Translations under genes and position numbers: made by a program
The notes under the pieces: model-generated
Told to the model about the DNA's origin: nothing
Databases searched by the model: none
The model's input: the letters and a program-made list of their open reading frames with translations, nothing else
Part shown: in pieces, positions 31,910-42,499 of the stretch
Layout: each line of letters opens with the position of its first letter
Position numbering within the stretch: position 1 is the stretch's first letter
Assembly: GCA_963575745.1 (NCBI GenBank)
Contig: CAUYUJ010019922.1
Coordinates: forward strand, 30,113 to 94,112
Source: Prorocentrum cordatum
Taxonomy: Eukaryota; Sar; Dinophyceae; Prorocentrales; Prorocentraceae
Reading direction: 5' to 3'
DNA length: 64,000 nucleotides

Positions 31910-32279
31910 GGGGCCGGCGGCCGCGGGGCGCCCGCCGAGGGCGCGAGCCCGCGCGCGAGGCCCGGCCCGCCGAGAGCGCGCCGAGGCCCGCGGGCGGCCC
32001 GCCGCGGAGGCGGCGGGCGGCCCCGCCGGAGGAGCCCGCGGGCGCGGGCGCCCGCCGCCGAGCGGGCCCGCCCCGAGGGTGCCGCCGAGGGCGCGCCGAG
32101 CCGCCGAGGGGGCCGCCGCCGCCGGCGCCCCTCGGCGGCGCCGCGGGCGGAGGGCGGCGCGGCGCCGCGCGCGCGCGCCCGCGCGGGCGAGGCCAGCGGC
32201 TCAGCACAGTGCGGGCGCGCGCCCGCGTGCGGGGCGGGGGCTCGGGAGGCCTGCGGGGTGGCACCAGCACCACTGTCGG

Positions 32280-33140
32280 CAGGGCGCCTTCGCCGAGGCG
32301 ACGGCGGTGGTGGCGGTGGTGGTACTCGGGCTTCCCAGATGGCCGAAGGATCACCTTCCGCACCCAAATCCAGGATCCTCTTCTCCTGGCGGAGGCCCCC
32401 CCCCCGTTCCGGTGTGGGAGCCCCCTTCCGAGCCTCCATCTCGCCGGCGACTACGGTGGGTGTGGTTACGCTGGGGTGTGGCTTGCGATCTAAGCGCCGG
32501 TGGGGCTCATGGGGGTCACTGCTCTGCGCCATAGGTCCGGCGAGTCCTCGTCGGGGCGCGGCGGAGATCTCTGTCGGAGTCTGCGCCCGCCCCCCCTCAC
32601 CCCCCATGCACGGGTTGCAAGCCACACGTTTCGGGGTCACCGACCCAGACCCCCCCAGGGTCGCAAAGACGAACCTGGCGCAGAACTCAACCCTTTCTAA
32701 ACACGTGGCGGCTATAAGTAGGGCCGTTCAACACCCAGGGACCAGCTGAGGGATCTGCAGTAATTACCCCTGAACGCTTCGCCGAAGAAGGTGAGACCAG
32801 ACCGCACGCAGCGTTCCCCATTCACGCACGCACTCTCGCGACTCGAGTCGCAAACGGGGGGGACCACGAACATTGTAGAGGTTTACGCCGAAATTCCGTG
32901 CTGAGGGCGACAGAAATAATTACTCACTGCGCGGAGATCCCCATATGTGCATCTCTTTAAAAGGATAATTGTCAGTGGGATCTGGGAATGCGCGTCTGGC
33001 CATGCAACGCAACATGCGAATATCATGATGTAAAAGTGTGAGATTGTTGCCAAGGCGTGCGTCCTGTTGCCCGGCCAAGGTGAGGCCAAGGCGAACGTCC
33101 GGATTGTGCCGTGCAACCGCAACCTGGGATTGGAGCCAGT
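32280..33140. other. No gene recognised
   Basis: GC-rich sequence to about 32,700, then more balanced. CACTGCGCGGAGATCCCCAT and GTGCATCTCTTT (32,926-32,959) resemble CACTGCGTGGAGCTCCTCAC and GTGCATCTATTC at 33,330-33,362, a diverged local duplication. Confidence 0.4.
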
Positions 33141-33595
33141 CTTGTTGCCTTCTGAGGCCTCGTGCTCCTGGGGCCTCTTGGGGCCTCCTGTTGCCTTCCG
33201 AGGCCTCCTGGCGCTTCCTGTGGCCTCCTGGGGCCTCCTGTGGCTTTTTGTGTCTGAGTCAGTCTGGGTATGAGGAGGAGAAGGAGGAGAAGGAGAAGGA
33301 GCAGAAGTAGGAGGCGTCCAAGTAATTTCACTGCGTGGAGCTCCTCACGTGTGCATCTATTCGCATGGACCTGTCCGCCGTGAATGTCTAGGCGCAAGAG
33401 CTTTCGAATATAAACGGGCTTCAATTGTGACGGTATGGTCATGAATGTAGCTGCGAACGAATTGGAGTGAGAATGAGCCTCAGTAGTGCGAGCGCGTCTC
33501 TGCGCATGAGCCTGGGGCCTCCTGGGGCCTCCTGACACCAACTGGGGCTTCCTGGGGCCTCCAGGAGCCTCTTGGGGCCTCCTGGGACCTCCTGG

Positions 33596-33686
33596 GGAGG
33601 ATTCGTGCCCCAGGAGAGGCCCAATCTATAGCAACAGACGTACCTAAAGCATTGCGGATTGGAGCCGCAGGAGAAGGGCAATACAT

Positions 33687-33729
<43 letters not shown>

Positions 33730-33900
33730 AACACACTTAAAACCCCAAGGATTCGTGCCCAGGAGAGGCCCAATCTATATGGACATACGTAAAACACTTA
33801 GGACTGTGTACACAGGAGAAGGGCAATCTATAGAAACATACGTCTACCATCAAGGATTCGTGCTCCAGGCGAGGCCCAATACATCGAAGCATACGCAAAT
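33596..33900 (+). repeat. ~55-bp tandem repeat split by TA microsatellite
   Basis: Units with AGGATTCGTGCCCCAGGAGA, GGCCCAATCTATAG and AACATACGTA recur near 33,598, 33,756, 33,805 and 33,850. A TA run (33,690-33,726) interrupts one unit. Followed by CTC repeats to 33,965. Confidence 0.75.
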
Positions 33901-34110
33901 CCTCCTCCTCCTCCTCCTCCTCCTCCTCCCTGCTCCTCCTCCTCCTCCTCCCTCCTCCTCCTCCTCACGGGCCTCGGCGGCCTCGTCGGCCGCCGAGGGG
34001 CCCCCGCCTCTCCCCGTCCACCGCGGGGGGGGTGCAGTCCAGAAGCTCACGGCCGCGGCGGCCGTGCGGCAGCGGTTGCCTCTGCTCGTCGGCGCGGACA
34101 CCGACCAGTC

Positions 34111-34277
34111 TTATGTCGGACCTGGGTCAAAAAATACTTTTAAAAGATTACTAAAAGGCCAACCCATATTCAAGACATAGTCCCCAGACTATTTTGGGAT
34201 TATTTGTTGCTTATTTTTTGGGGGGTATTCTTTATGTATCGTCGAAATTCCCCTGCAGGGGGACAGGTCCGACTTAA
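34111..34277 (-). mobile_element. M1 element, copy j, with perfect target-site duplication
   Basis: 167 bp, reversed interior. Ends TTATGTCGGACCTGGGTC and GGGGGACAGGTCCGACTTAA. Flanked by identical GACCAGTC (34103-34110 and 34278-34285). An unoccupied paralogous site with one GACCAGTC is at 34658-34665 within matching flanks, confirming the boundaries. Confidence 0.9.
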
Positions 34278-34306
34278 GACCAGTCAGACGTCTGGTGGTG
34301 GGCGTG

Positions 34307-34443
34307 TGACCCAGAGATCCGATGTCGTGATTTTGCAATACGGGGTCCCGGAGCCTCGACCCGTTCCCCAGGACCGGTGTTTCATCCCGAGTCGTTTTTT
34401 GGACGGTCCCGAGGCCCGGCGAGGGCCCCCAGGGGCCGAAATT
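34307..34443 (+). repeat. M15 dispersed repeat, copy 1
   Basis: CCCAGAGATCCGATGTCGTG, CTCGACCCGTTCCCC, TCGTTTTTTGGACGGTCCCG and CCCCCAGGGGCCGAAATTTG recur reversed at 40,320-40,455 and partly at 25,590-25,700. Confidence 0.6.
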
Positions 34444-34640
34444 TGACGAACACTTGTGTCTTGCTTTTTTTTCAATACGTTGGAGCTTTGTGAAGCCAGG
34501 GCTGGACCTGAACGCTGTTTCGTTGGGCTTTGGCCGTGTTTTGTTTTTCGTTTCGGCAGGGAGGCACAGGAAAAGGGACAGAGCAAAACGAACAACAAGA
34601 CGAAACCAACACGAAAAACAACGTTTTGGTCCAGCCCTGC

Positions 34641-34690
34641 TCGTCAGTGTGGACACCGACCAGTCAGACTTTGGTGGTGGGTGTGTAAGC
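34641..34690 (+). other. Paralogous empty site for M1 copy j
   Basis: The sequence around GACCAGTC (34658-34665) matches both flanks of M1 copy j (GGACACCGACCAGTC left, CAGTCAGAC and TGGTGGTGGG right) with a few substitutions and no element. Confidence 0.85.
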
Positions 34691-34707
34691 TATGCGGTGC
34701 AAGCTTC

Positions 34708-34877
34708 AGTCAACCCGCATAGTAACGGTGGGCGACCCTCCCAAGGGTACCCTTGCATCCTTGCCTCCTCGGTCCATCCCTGGCCACTCTCGTTGGCTGC
34801 GCCCCGCTCGGAAAGCTTCGAAATGGACCTCAAGGCCCTTGCATCCTTGTCGCGCGTTCTTACGATACGGGTTGACT
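34708..34877 (+). mobile_element. M12 element, copy 2
   Basis: 170 bp. Left AGTCAACCCGCATAGTAACG, right TTCTTACGATACGGGTTGAC. Shares CTTGCATCCTTGCCTCCTCG and GGCTGCGCCCCGCTCGG with copy 1. Splits an array of AAGCTATGCGGTG units. Confidence 0.65.
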
Positions 34878-34884
34878 CGACTGT

Positions 34885-34977
34885 ACGTGGTAGAAGCTAT
34901 GTGGTGTAAGTTATGTGGCACAAGGCCATGCGGAGCAAGCTATGCGGTGTGAGCTGTACCGTCTAGGTATAAGCCAC

Positions 34978-35008
<31 letters not shown>

Positions 35009-35040
35009 TGCATGTATGTATGTATGTATGTATGTATGTA

Positions 35041-35095
<55 letters not shown>

Positions 35096-35275
35096 ATGCA
35101 TGCATGCATGCATGCATGCATGCATGTATGTATGTATGTATGTATGTATGTATGTATGTATGTATGTATGTATGTATGTATGTATATACATATGTATATT
35201 GCAGGCTATCTGGTGGAAGTAATGCTGTGTAAGCTGTGCGGTGCAAAATAATCTAGTGTAAGCTATTGCGAAGGC
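34885..35275 (+). repeat. AAGCTATGCGGTG array interrupted by ATGT/TCTG arrays
   Basis: AAGCTATGCGGTG-like ~18-bp units (34,885-34,970 and 35,213-35,275) flank TATG (34,978-35,040), TCTG (35,041-35,093), GCAT (35,096-35,126) and TATG (35,127-35,185) runs. An M12 element splits the same unit array at 34,708. Confidence 0.85.
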
Positions 35276-35535
35276 CTTGCGGTCGGTGCCGCCGATCCGG
35301 GAGGCGGGACCACCCCCAGGACCCGCGCTGGCGACCCCTCCAGGGGCCCGCCGGGATTGGGGGGTCGGTATTCTGACCCGGGACCCCCCCCCTCCCCACA
35401 CAGCCCAGGTACCCCCCCCCCTCCGTGCCCCGCCCCCTCCGTGCGCCCCCCCCCAGGCAGGGAAGGGATAAAGGGAAGGGGCTTCCCTTCGACTTAACTT
35501 CGGCGTTCTGAGACGGATTTCGGGGTCCGCCTTCG

Positions 35536-35681
35536 TCGTCGTCGTCGTCGTCGTCTTCGTCCCGCCTCGGAAGCATGCGCATGTATTTCGTCTGCCTGAT
35601 ACGGCCTTCAGGACTCGCCAGGGCTTTCCGGGACCTGGACGCCCAATAGCCTGGATTCACTGCTCGAGACGCCCGTGGCGA

Positions 35682-35757
<76 letters not shown>

Positions 35758-35775
35758 GTCGTCGTCGTTCACGAC
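35536..35775 (+). repeat. CGT microsatellites
   Basis: CGTCGTCGTC at 35,536-35,562 and 35,676-35,770. Confidence 0.95.
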
Positions 35776-36089
35776 GGTCGCGCGCAGGGTATCATGGCTC
35801 GAGGCATAGGGGCCATGCGGCCCTTGACGCTCCAGCGGCTGCGGCGACGCAGCTGGAGCGCCACGGGGGATGGGGGCCCGCTGCTGCCAGCGGCTGCTGC
35901 CAGCGGCTGCTGCTGTGGTTCGAGCGTGCCGACGGCCGAGAACATGCATAGCGCCCCTGCAACCAGCCGTGCTCTCCGCGCCGCCCGTCGCTGACGGGCG
36001 GCGAGGAAGCCCAGTCTCTATCCCTATGCTTGGCATCACCCGAGCGACGCACAGAAAGGGGTTCGTGTTCAGCGGCATCGGCGCCTGAG

Positions 36090-36222
36090 CTGCCCGCGTA
36101 AGGTCGTGCGTGAGCGCCCTCGTCTCCGCTGTGGCTTGCCGCGCTGGTGGTCCGCGTAGGCCACCGGGTAAGGTCGCCGTGCCATCTCGCGCAAGGCCCT
36201 TTTTTGATCGTCGCTCACCTCC
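36090..36222 (+). repeat. D1 dispersed repeat, copy 3
   Basis: CTGCCCGCGTAAGGTCGTGC, GTGAGCGCCCTCGTC, GCCGCGCTGGTGGTCCGC and TCGTCGCTCAC match copy 1 over ~130 bp. Confidence 0.65.
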
Positions 36223-36540
36223 CCTCGGCGCCGACCCTGAGGATTCCCTCGATCAGTGCGGGCACATTCATAAGATTGTCATCGCCTTGGGGCTTGCCGA
36301 CCGGCCTCAAGGGCAGGGACAGTTTCCGAGGCTGGTTGCCGTTGGCAGGCCGCCGTCGTGCGAGGCGGGAACCGGTCCACGAGGTGTCGGAGGCCCGCGC
36401 GGACGCCGCCCGCGGGGCGCCCCTGGGCGGGGCGCCCCATCGGGGCTGCCGCGGGGCGCTCGCCGGCGGCGTCGTCCGAGGAAGGGGCAGGCCCGGCCGC
36501 TGTGCCCGTGGGCCCTCGTTCGGTATCGGGAGCGGAAAAG

Positions 36541-36720
36541 AGGGGGGTGATGACTAGGGGGGGGTGGATTTCATGGCGCGGGCCATGATTTTTCCTCAGA
36601 TTTCATGGCGCCTCTTCTTGTTTTATTACGTCCCAGGCCTCCCCGCTGGGCCGCGCACATGCCGCCGGTCATGATTTGCACCCCCCCCTCTTGGACACCC
36701 CCCTCTTGGCCGCTCCCGAC
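36541..36720 (+). repeat. D2 dispersed repeat, copy 2
   Basis: Matches copy 1 over ~180 bp and is followed immediately by M6 copy 2, whereas copy 1 is not. Confidence 0.7.
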
Positions 36721-36917
36721 GGTAGCAGGTCATGGGAGCCTCGCGCACCCTTTCCATGCCGTCTTCGGGCGCCGACGAGCGTCGACTGGCGTCTGGGAGT
36801 CGATGGGGGGGCGCCGATTGGGCGCAGGCCAGCGTCGATGAGCGTCGGCTGGCGTCGGTTCGCGTCGATTCGCAAGAGCCTGCACGATGGTATGGAAGGC
36901 TCCCGTGGGTTGCCACC
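36721..36917. mobile_element. M6 inverted-repeat element, copy 2
   Basis: Left GGTAGCAGGTCATGGGAGCC, right GGCTCCCGTGGGTTGCCACC; the same GAGCGTCGACTGGCGTC interior as copy 1. Directly follows a D2 repeat. Confidence 0.65.
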
Positions 36918-36987
36918 GAGCCCTCGGGCGAAGAGGCGCAAGGGGGACGCACGCGTACATGAAAATCCATGTTGGTTTCGAACGTGC

Positions 36988-37319
36988 AGTCAACCCGCAT
37001 AGTAAGGACGAGCGACTTTCCAAGGTTCCCCTTCGGCCCATCCTCCGCCGCTTTCGCCGGCCCATCCTCGGCGCATCCTCTTCCCCTTCGGCCCATCCTC
37101 GGCGCATCCTCGGCGCATCCTCGGCCCCCCCTCGGCGCATCCTCGGAGGTTCCCCTTCGGCCCATCCTCGGCGCCTTCGGCCCATCCTCGGTGCAGCTTT
37201 CCCCTTCGGCCCCTCCTCGGCCGCCTCCGCTGGCCGCGCCCCGCCAGCGGAGTGTCCACCGTGCTCTCTGCGGCCCTTGCATCCTTATATATCGTGCGCC
37301 ACCATTCTACGGGTTGGCT
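36988..37319 (+). mobile_element. M12 element, copy 3, with minisatellite expansion
   Basis: Left AGTCAACCCGCATAGTAAGG, right TTCTACGGGTTGGCT. The interior is expanded by CCCATCCTCGGCGCATCCTC repeats (37,035-37,215). CTTGCATCCTTAT and TGGCCGCGCCCCGC confirm the family. Confidence 0.6.
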
Positions 37320-37359
37320 GTACGCACTGCGCGAACGCTCTTATCGCGAGGCTGGTCTC

Positions 37360-37565
37360 GCGGCCGACGACGACGACGACCACGACGACGACGACGACGA
37401 CGACGACGACCACGACGACGACGACGACGACGACCACGACGACGACGACCACGACGACGACGACCACGACGACGACGACCACGACGACGACGTCCACGAC
37501 GACGACGACCACGACGACGACCGACGACGACGACGACGGCGACGGCGACGACGACGACGACGGGC
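37360..37565 (+). repeat. CGA/CCA microsatellite
   Basis: GACGACGACC units with regular CACGAC interruptions for 200 bp. Confidence 0.95.
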
Positions 37566-37654
37566 GTATTCATGTACATCGTTGGGCGCGTACGTCCTCT
37601 GTGGGCTCCCCTCGGGCGGCGCCCCGCTGACGGCGCAGGATGCTGCCCGCCCCT

Positions 37655-37832
37655 CCATCCCTCCTCCTCCTCCTCCTCCTCCTCCTCCTCCTCCTCAATC
37701 CCTCCTCCATCCTCCATCCCTCCTCCCCTCCTCCCCCTCCTCCTCCTCCTCCTCCTCCTCTCCTCCCTCCCCTCCCTCCTCCTCCTCCTCCTCCTCCTCC
37801 TCCTCCTCCTCCTCCTCCTCCTCCTCCTTACC
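37655..37832 (+). repeat. CTC microsatellite inside a duplicated GC segment
   Basis: CTC runs with CCAT interruptions. GCTGACGGCGCAGGATGCTG and CCCGCCCCTC before it (37,627-37,655) recur after it (37,841-37,868). Confidence 0.9.
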
Positions 37833-38214
37833 CCGCCCGGCTGACGGCGCAAGATGCTGCCCGCCCCTCTCGCGGTGCGCTGGCTGGGCACGCAGTGTGC
37901 GCCGGGCTCTGTCGCGCCCCGGGCCTGCCAGCAGTGGCGCGGCCCCTCGGCGGCCCCGCGTGGGAGTCTGCGCGGCGCCGCTTGCCCTGGGCGCGGCGGG
38001 AATTCACAGACGACCACCGCCTGGAGGGTCGGTTTTCGGAGCCTCGGCAGGCGGTGGATATATTCAGATCCACTGCCCGCTGGGGCACCGGGGCGTCGGC
38101 TCCCAGGCGGTGGACATGGATAAATCCCCGCCTCGCACCCTGGGCGCGGCGACGGACGACGGCCATGTCTCGCAGCACACTTCGGCAGCACGGTTTCCAG
38201 CCCCGCGGCTCACT

Positions 38215-38355
38215 TTCTATATCTATATATATATATATATATTTATACACATGTCTACTTAGATATGTATACATATATATATATATATATGTATAAAATA
38301 GGCATTCATGTATATACATAGGTGTGTATATATATATATATATAAATAGATATAG
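38215..38355 (+). repeat. TA-rich tract
   Basis: TATATA runs at 38,220-38,245, 38,272-38,292 and 38,325-38,345 with GTATACATA-like spacers. Confidence 0.9.
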
Positions 38356-38500
38356 ACTCGCTGCTTGTTGCAGGACAGGTTCAGGGGGTCTGGAGATGCA
38401 TGGAACCCCCACTGCGGACGCTCTACGAGAGGGCGCCAGGGAGCTTGGCGACCTTCCGGGCACAGCGCGGTGTCCTCGAGGTCAGAGTGCAGCATGTTTT

Positions 38501-38698
38501 GGCGTCGAGCCCCGTGGGGAAGTGAGAAGAGGCGGGCCTTTTCAGAAGGCTCGGAAGTCGCCCGACCTTGTGAGAAGTTGTCTGAGCTTTCCCCGAAGAC
38601 GCAGAGACCCTCTCTCAGAAGGCCGGATGGTTTCTGAGAAGCCCTGCCGCCGTCTGAGAAGGCCTTCTTCTGCTCACTTCCCCCCCTCGCTTGCCGCC
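38501..38698. mobile_element. M3 element, copy 3
   Basis: 198 bp. Left GGCGTCGAGCCCCGTGGGGA then AGTGAGAAG; right CTCACTTCCCCCCCTCGCTT then GCCGCC. Interior shares CAGAAGGC, CTTTCCCCGAA and GAAGCCCTGCCGCC modules. No ORF. Confidence 0.7.
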
Positions 38699-38699
38699 G

Positions 38700-39424
38700 A
38701 ACGCTGCGCGCTCAGCCCAGACGCGCCAGAGGGTTTTGCGTCAGCGGTCGGTGCGCGGGCTGTCGCGGCGTGTACAGCACTTGCAAAGCTACAGGCGCCT
38801 GTGCCAGTGGGATTTCTGGTGCGATCCCCTTGCACTTCGGCGCGATGCGAATGTAGGTGTGTCTGTTGTTGGCTCTCTATCCCTTCGCCGCAACATCTTG
38901 TCCGTTCTCCTGGACGAAAATCCGCTGAACCCCCATCCAAGCACGGGACACCATTGCCAGCACGTTTGTCATCTCACCTCCCTCCTTCTGCCTAATGTTG
39001 AGTTTTCGTAGTCTGATCTGATCTCTCCCTCCTGCGACTCCTGCTCCCCCTTCGCCTCCTCCAGAGATTCCTCCTCCGTTTCTCTTCCCTCGTCCTCGTA
39101 TGCCTCTGCGCCATGCCCTGAACACACTTTGGCCCTCACGTGTGCTGTCCGTGGCTCACGTGGGACCGTCTTGGTCCATTCGAAGCAGTCGTGGGCGCAT
39201 GTTTTCAAACTTTTCCAAATTCTTTACGCTTCGCGTGTCCCCACCAGCCCATCTCACAGCAGCAACTCTCGCGAAGCATGCCGACAGTCGTGTTTTTCAG
39301 GCGTGTGTCCGCTTGGCCCCGCATATCTCCTCTGTTCCTCCTTCCCCCCGCCTCCTTGTACATCCTCCTTGTGGGGGGAGCGGGAGAAGGACGAGGCGGA
39401 GGAGGAGGGAGAGAAAGCGCTCCT
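38700..39424. other. No gene recognised
   Basis: Unique-looking sequence between M3 copy 3 and the 28-bp minisatellite, with open frames of ~100 codons in several phases and no domain. Confidence 0.4.
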
Positions 39425-39690
39425 CGTGGTTTGAGTCGTTTGGGGATTCTCGTCCTGGTGTGAGTCGTTCGGGCCCTTCTTCCTGGTGTGACTCGTTCGG
39501 GGTCCTCGTGGTGTGAGTCGTTCGGGCTCTTCGTCGTGGTGTGAGTCGTTCGGGCTCCTCGTGGTGTGAGTCGTTCGGGCGCCTCGTCCTGGTGTGAGTC
39601 GTTCGGGCCCCTCCTTATGGTGTGAGTCGTTCGGGCTCTTCGTGGTGCGAGTCGTTCGGGCCCCTCGTCCTGGCGTGAGTCGTTCGGGCT
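39425..39690 (+). repeat. ~28-bp minisatellite
   Basis: About ten units of GTGTGAGTCGTTCGGGC followed by CCTCGTCCTG or shorter variants. Leads directly into the GGCCTCTTGGG array. Confidence 0.8.
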
Positions 39691-39935
39691 CCTCGTGGGG
39701 CCTCTTGGGGGCCTCTTGGAGGCTCTTGGAGCCTCTTGGGGGCCTCTTGGGGGCCTCTTGGGGGCCTCTTGGGGGCCTCTTGGGCCTCTTGGGGCGTCTT
39801 GGGGCCTCTTGGGGGCCTCTTGGGGGCCTCTTGGGGGCCTCTTGGGGCCTCTTGGGGGCCTCTTTGGGGCCCCTTGGAGGCCTCTTGGGAGCCTCCTGGG
39901 GGCCTCTTGGGGCCAGCTTGGGGCCTCTGAAGCGC
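39690..39935 (+). repeat. GGCCTCTTGGG minisatellite
   Basis: About 20 near-perfect copies of an 11-12-bp unit. Degenerate relatives of the same unit lie at 16,795-17,420, 18,130-18,600, 33,150-33,245, 33,508-33,605 and 56,388-56,480, and reversed at 27,395-27,490. Confidence 0.85.
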
Positions 39936-39944
39936 AAATGAGCG

Positions 39945-40165
39945 CTGCCCCCCCTGAGAAGGACAACATGAGGCCAAAACCTTCGTAAAATCAATGATTC
40001 TGCTATGAAGGAAGAGGAGCGCGGCCCCCTCAGGAGGCGAAAATGGGGCCGAAACCGTCGTAAAATCAATGTTTTTGGCTTCAAAGATGAGGAGAGGGTT
40101 TTTTCTGCCTCCCCCCGTCGGGGCCAGAATCCTCGTGAAGGGTGTCGTTTTTTAGCCCTCCAAGG
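39945..40165 (+). repeat. ~70-bp tandem repeat, 3 copies
   Basis: Each copy holds GAGGCCAAAACCTTCGTAAA, ATCAATG and a GAGGAGAGG-like tail (starts near 39,950, 40,019 and 40,093). A similar A-rich module (AAAATCAACGATTTTGG) is near 17,205, also beside GGCCTCTTGGG repeats. Confidence 0.65.
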
Positions 40166-40319
40166 AGTCGAAAAAGGCCCCTCTGACCACCCGCGGGGTT
40201 CCCTCTCCAGGCCCAGGGGGAGGGGGTAGGGGGAGGGGTAAACCCCTCCCCGAAGGGGAAGAAGGGGGGTTGAGGACAGAGCGGGCTCTCTAAACCACTC
40301 ACGCCCAAAGGGCTGGTGG

Positions 40320-40455
40320 GATTTCGGCCCCTAGGGGCCCTCGCCGGGCCCCGGGGCCGTCAAACAACGATTCAGGACGAAACTGGTCCCGGGGAAGGGG
40401 TCGAGACTTCCCAGGACCCGTCTTGAAACAATCACGACATCGGATCTCTGGGTAC
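40320..40455 (-). repeat. M15 dispersed repeat, copy 2
   Basis: GATTTCGGCCCCTAGGGGCC, GACGAAACTGGTCCCGGGGA and CACGACATCGGATCTCTGGG are the reverse complement of the 34,307 copy. Confidence 0.6.
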
Positions 40456-40594
40456 GGATATCTCCGGGCTCTGGGGGAGCCAAATCTTTCCACACCCACC
40501 GGGCTCCCAGGACGTCGCTTGAACAGGGGTGGTGGATCTGGACGTCCCCGCCCCGTACGCAGGGGTGTGTGTGTGTGTGTGTGTGGCGATCACC

Positions 40595-40760
40595 GCCCAG
40601 CCCGAAGCCCCCGATTTGCCCTCCAATTCCAGTTCGGGGGGGGGGGGTCGGGGAACATGGACAAAAAACACATATGAAGCCCGCCCCCCCCCCCCCCCAC
40701 CGACCCGAAATTCGGGTCCTCGGGTTGGGTTGGGGTGGTCTGGTGGGTGGTCGGGCGAGG
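40595..40760. repeat. D4 dispersed repeat, inverted pair
   Basis: Forward part AGCCCGAAGCCCCCGATTTG and reverse part CGGGTTGGGTTGGGGTGGTC face each other across poly-G and poly-C runs and CATATGAAGCCCGCC. A third copy is at 43,812-43,880. Confidence 0.55.
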
Positions 40761-40899
40761 CGGCCGCCGCTCTTCGCCACCCGGCCGTGCTCGTGCACTG
40801 CAGCGTGCGTCGGCCGCGCCAGGGCGGCGCGCACGCGCGGAGCTCTGACCGTGTCAGCTCCGCCGTGGCGGGCGCTGTCTGGCAGGGGAACTCGGGAAG

Positions 40900-40985
40900 G
40901 TCTCTCTCTCTCTCTCTTTTTTTTTTTTTCTCTCTCTCTCTCTCTCTTTTTTTTTTTTTTCTCCTCTCTCTCTATATATATAGAT
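40900..40985 (+). repeat. CT/poly-T/TA tract
   Basis: CT runs alternating with T runs, ending in TATATATA. Confidence 0.95.
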
Positions 40986-41527
40986 GTACGCTGCAAGGCA
41001 TTCTGACCGAATGTGGGGGCCGGGCGGTCTGACGCCATGCCCCGGGTGCGTGGCCGAGGTGTGGTTCCGCGGCGCGGGTTCTGCCTGTGGCGTCGCGTTG
41101 CGCTGTTGTCGTCATCCTCGCCCGCGATCCGCCCGCGGATCCACCCGCGCCCCCCTGGATCTTACCCGCAACTGCGGGGGACCTGGGTGCCAAGGTCGGA
41201 CCGAGGTAGAAGATCGAGGTCGGTTCGGGGAGGGTGCCCCAGTGTTCTTCGTGCTTGTGGGATGCTCGTGTGCATCCTGGGGAGGGTATCCTTGGATGCT
41301 CTGTGTGTGTGTGTTTTGGCCGACAGAGGGCTGGAGGGACTTTCTTCTGGTGTGCGTTCGAGTCGGGCGTGCGCGTCGCAATGGGGCACACGCAGCACCG
41401 GCAAGCTGGCCCCCTCGCTGCCGCCCCCGCTCTTCGCTGGCCAGGGGGACGCGGCTGCTGCCTTTTCTCGTGCTCCGGGCCTGGCGGGGAGCGGCTGCGC
41501 CGTCCGCTGGCCCTCGAAGAGGAACAC

Positions 41528-41871
41528 AACTGCATAAAGATAAAATTTTGGCGCTCCGCGCGGATATCTTTGAGTCGGGCGTGTCTCTCTCTACAGGAGG
41601 AATATTAAAAAATAGTGAAAAATAGTTAGGGGACGAATTTTATTTTTGTTTGTGTGTGTGTGTGTGAAAATGTTTTACGTGAGTATTTTTTTCCGCCCAA
41701 AATCCGCCTGCAGGGGGACATGCCTGACCTAAGGATATCTTAGATCCGCGCTGGCCCCCCCTGGTGGCGCCTCTGGCGCCGCCCCTGGCGCGCTCCGCGC
41801 GCCGGGGAGGGGGGACCAGCGCAGATCCAGGAAATCCGCGCGGAGCGCCAAAAGTTTATGTTTATGCAGTT
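41528..41871. mobile_element. M2 foldback element, copy 2, interrupted by M1 copy k
   Basis: Without the M1 insertion the element is ~173 bp with ~60-bp inverted arms: left AACTGCATAAAGATAAA and TTTTGGCGCTCCGCGCGGAT; right the reverse complement, ending AAAGTTTATGTTTATGCAG. No ORF. Confidence 0.7.
41570..41732 (+). mobile_element. M1 element, copy k, nested in M2
   Basis: 163 bp. Left TTGAGTCGGGCGTGTCTC, right GGGGGACATGCCTGACCTAA. Perfect duplication GGATATCT (41562-41569 and 41733-41740). Lies in the left inverted repeat of an M2 element. Confidence 0.88.
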
Positions 41872-42499
41872 TTTTCTTCTTCTGAGAGCCTGGCGTCGCA
41901 TTTGTCTCCCGGCGGGCTATTCTGCCTCGCCTCGGGCTCGGCATCGCGTGGCGCTGCCTTGCAAAGTGTAGCGCGGTGATCGGCGACGCTCTGTGTTGCT
42001 TGGCCTTGCGTGGCGAGGCAGCGAGGATCCAATGCCAGGGAACCGGAGAACCAACAGAAGGAACCTGGGGGCGAGGCCTGTCAAGGAAGCCAAGCCAAGG
42101 AACGTTACACTGGCAAGTGCCCTGTGTGTGTGTTTCTGGCTAGGGCAGTGCAACAGTGGTATAGCTGCGGGGCATTCGAAAAAATGCGGACGAGACTGGC
42201 CTCAGCTGTGAAAGGACGCTGGCTTCATGGACGAGCTTGCCCAGGCCTCGGGGCAGCATGTCGATGACGCGACAGGGCATCGTCCAGCTTCTCCCCGCTC
42301 CTCTTTGCGCTCCTGTCCGCACCCGCGCTTCCGGTTTGTACTTCTCCCGCCTCCGCTTTGGTCGTTTTTTGGGGCCGCAGTCCTTGCGCGTCCCGCACCG
42401 CCGCGTGCCCGGGGGGCGGACAGAGACACAGCGCAGCGGTTCGTCCGCTCGGTTTCCGGCCCGCACTAGCCTGGCAGACGGCTGGCTGCCGGCTTGAGG

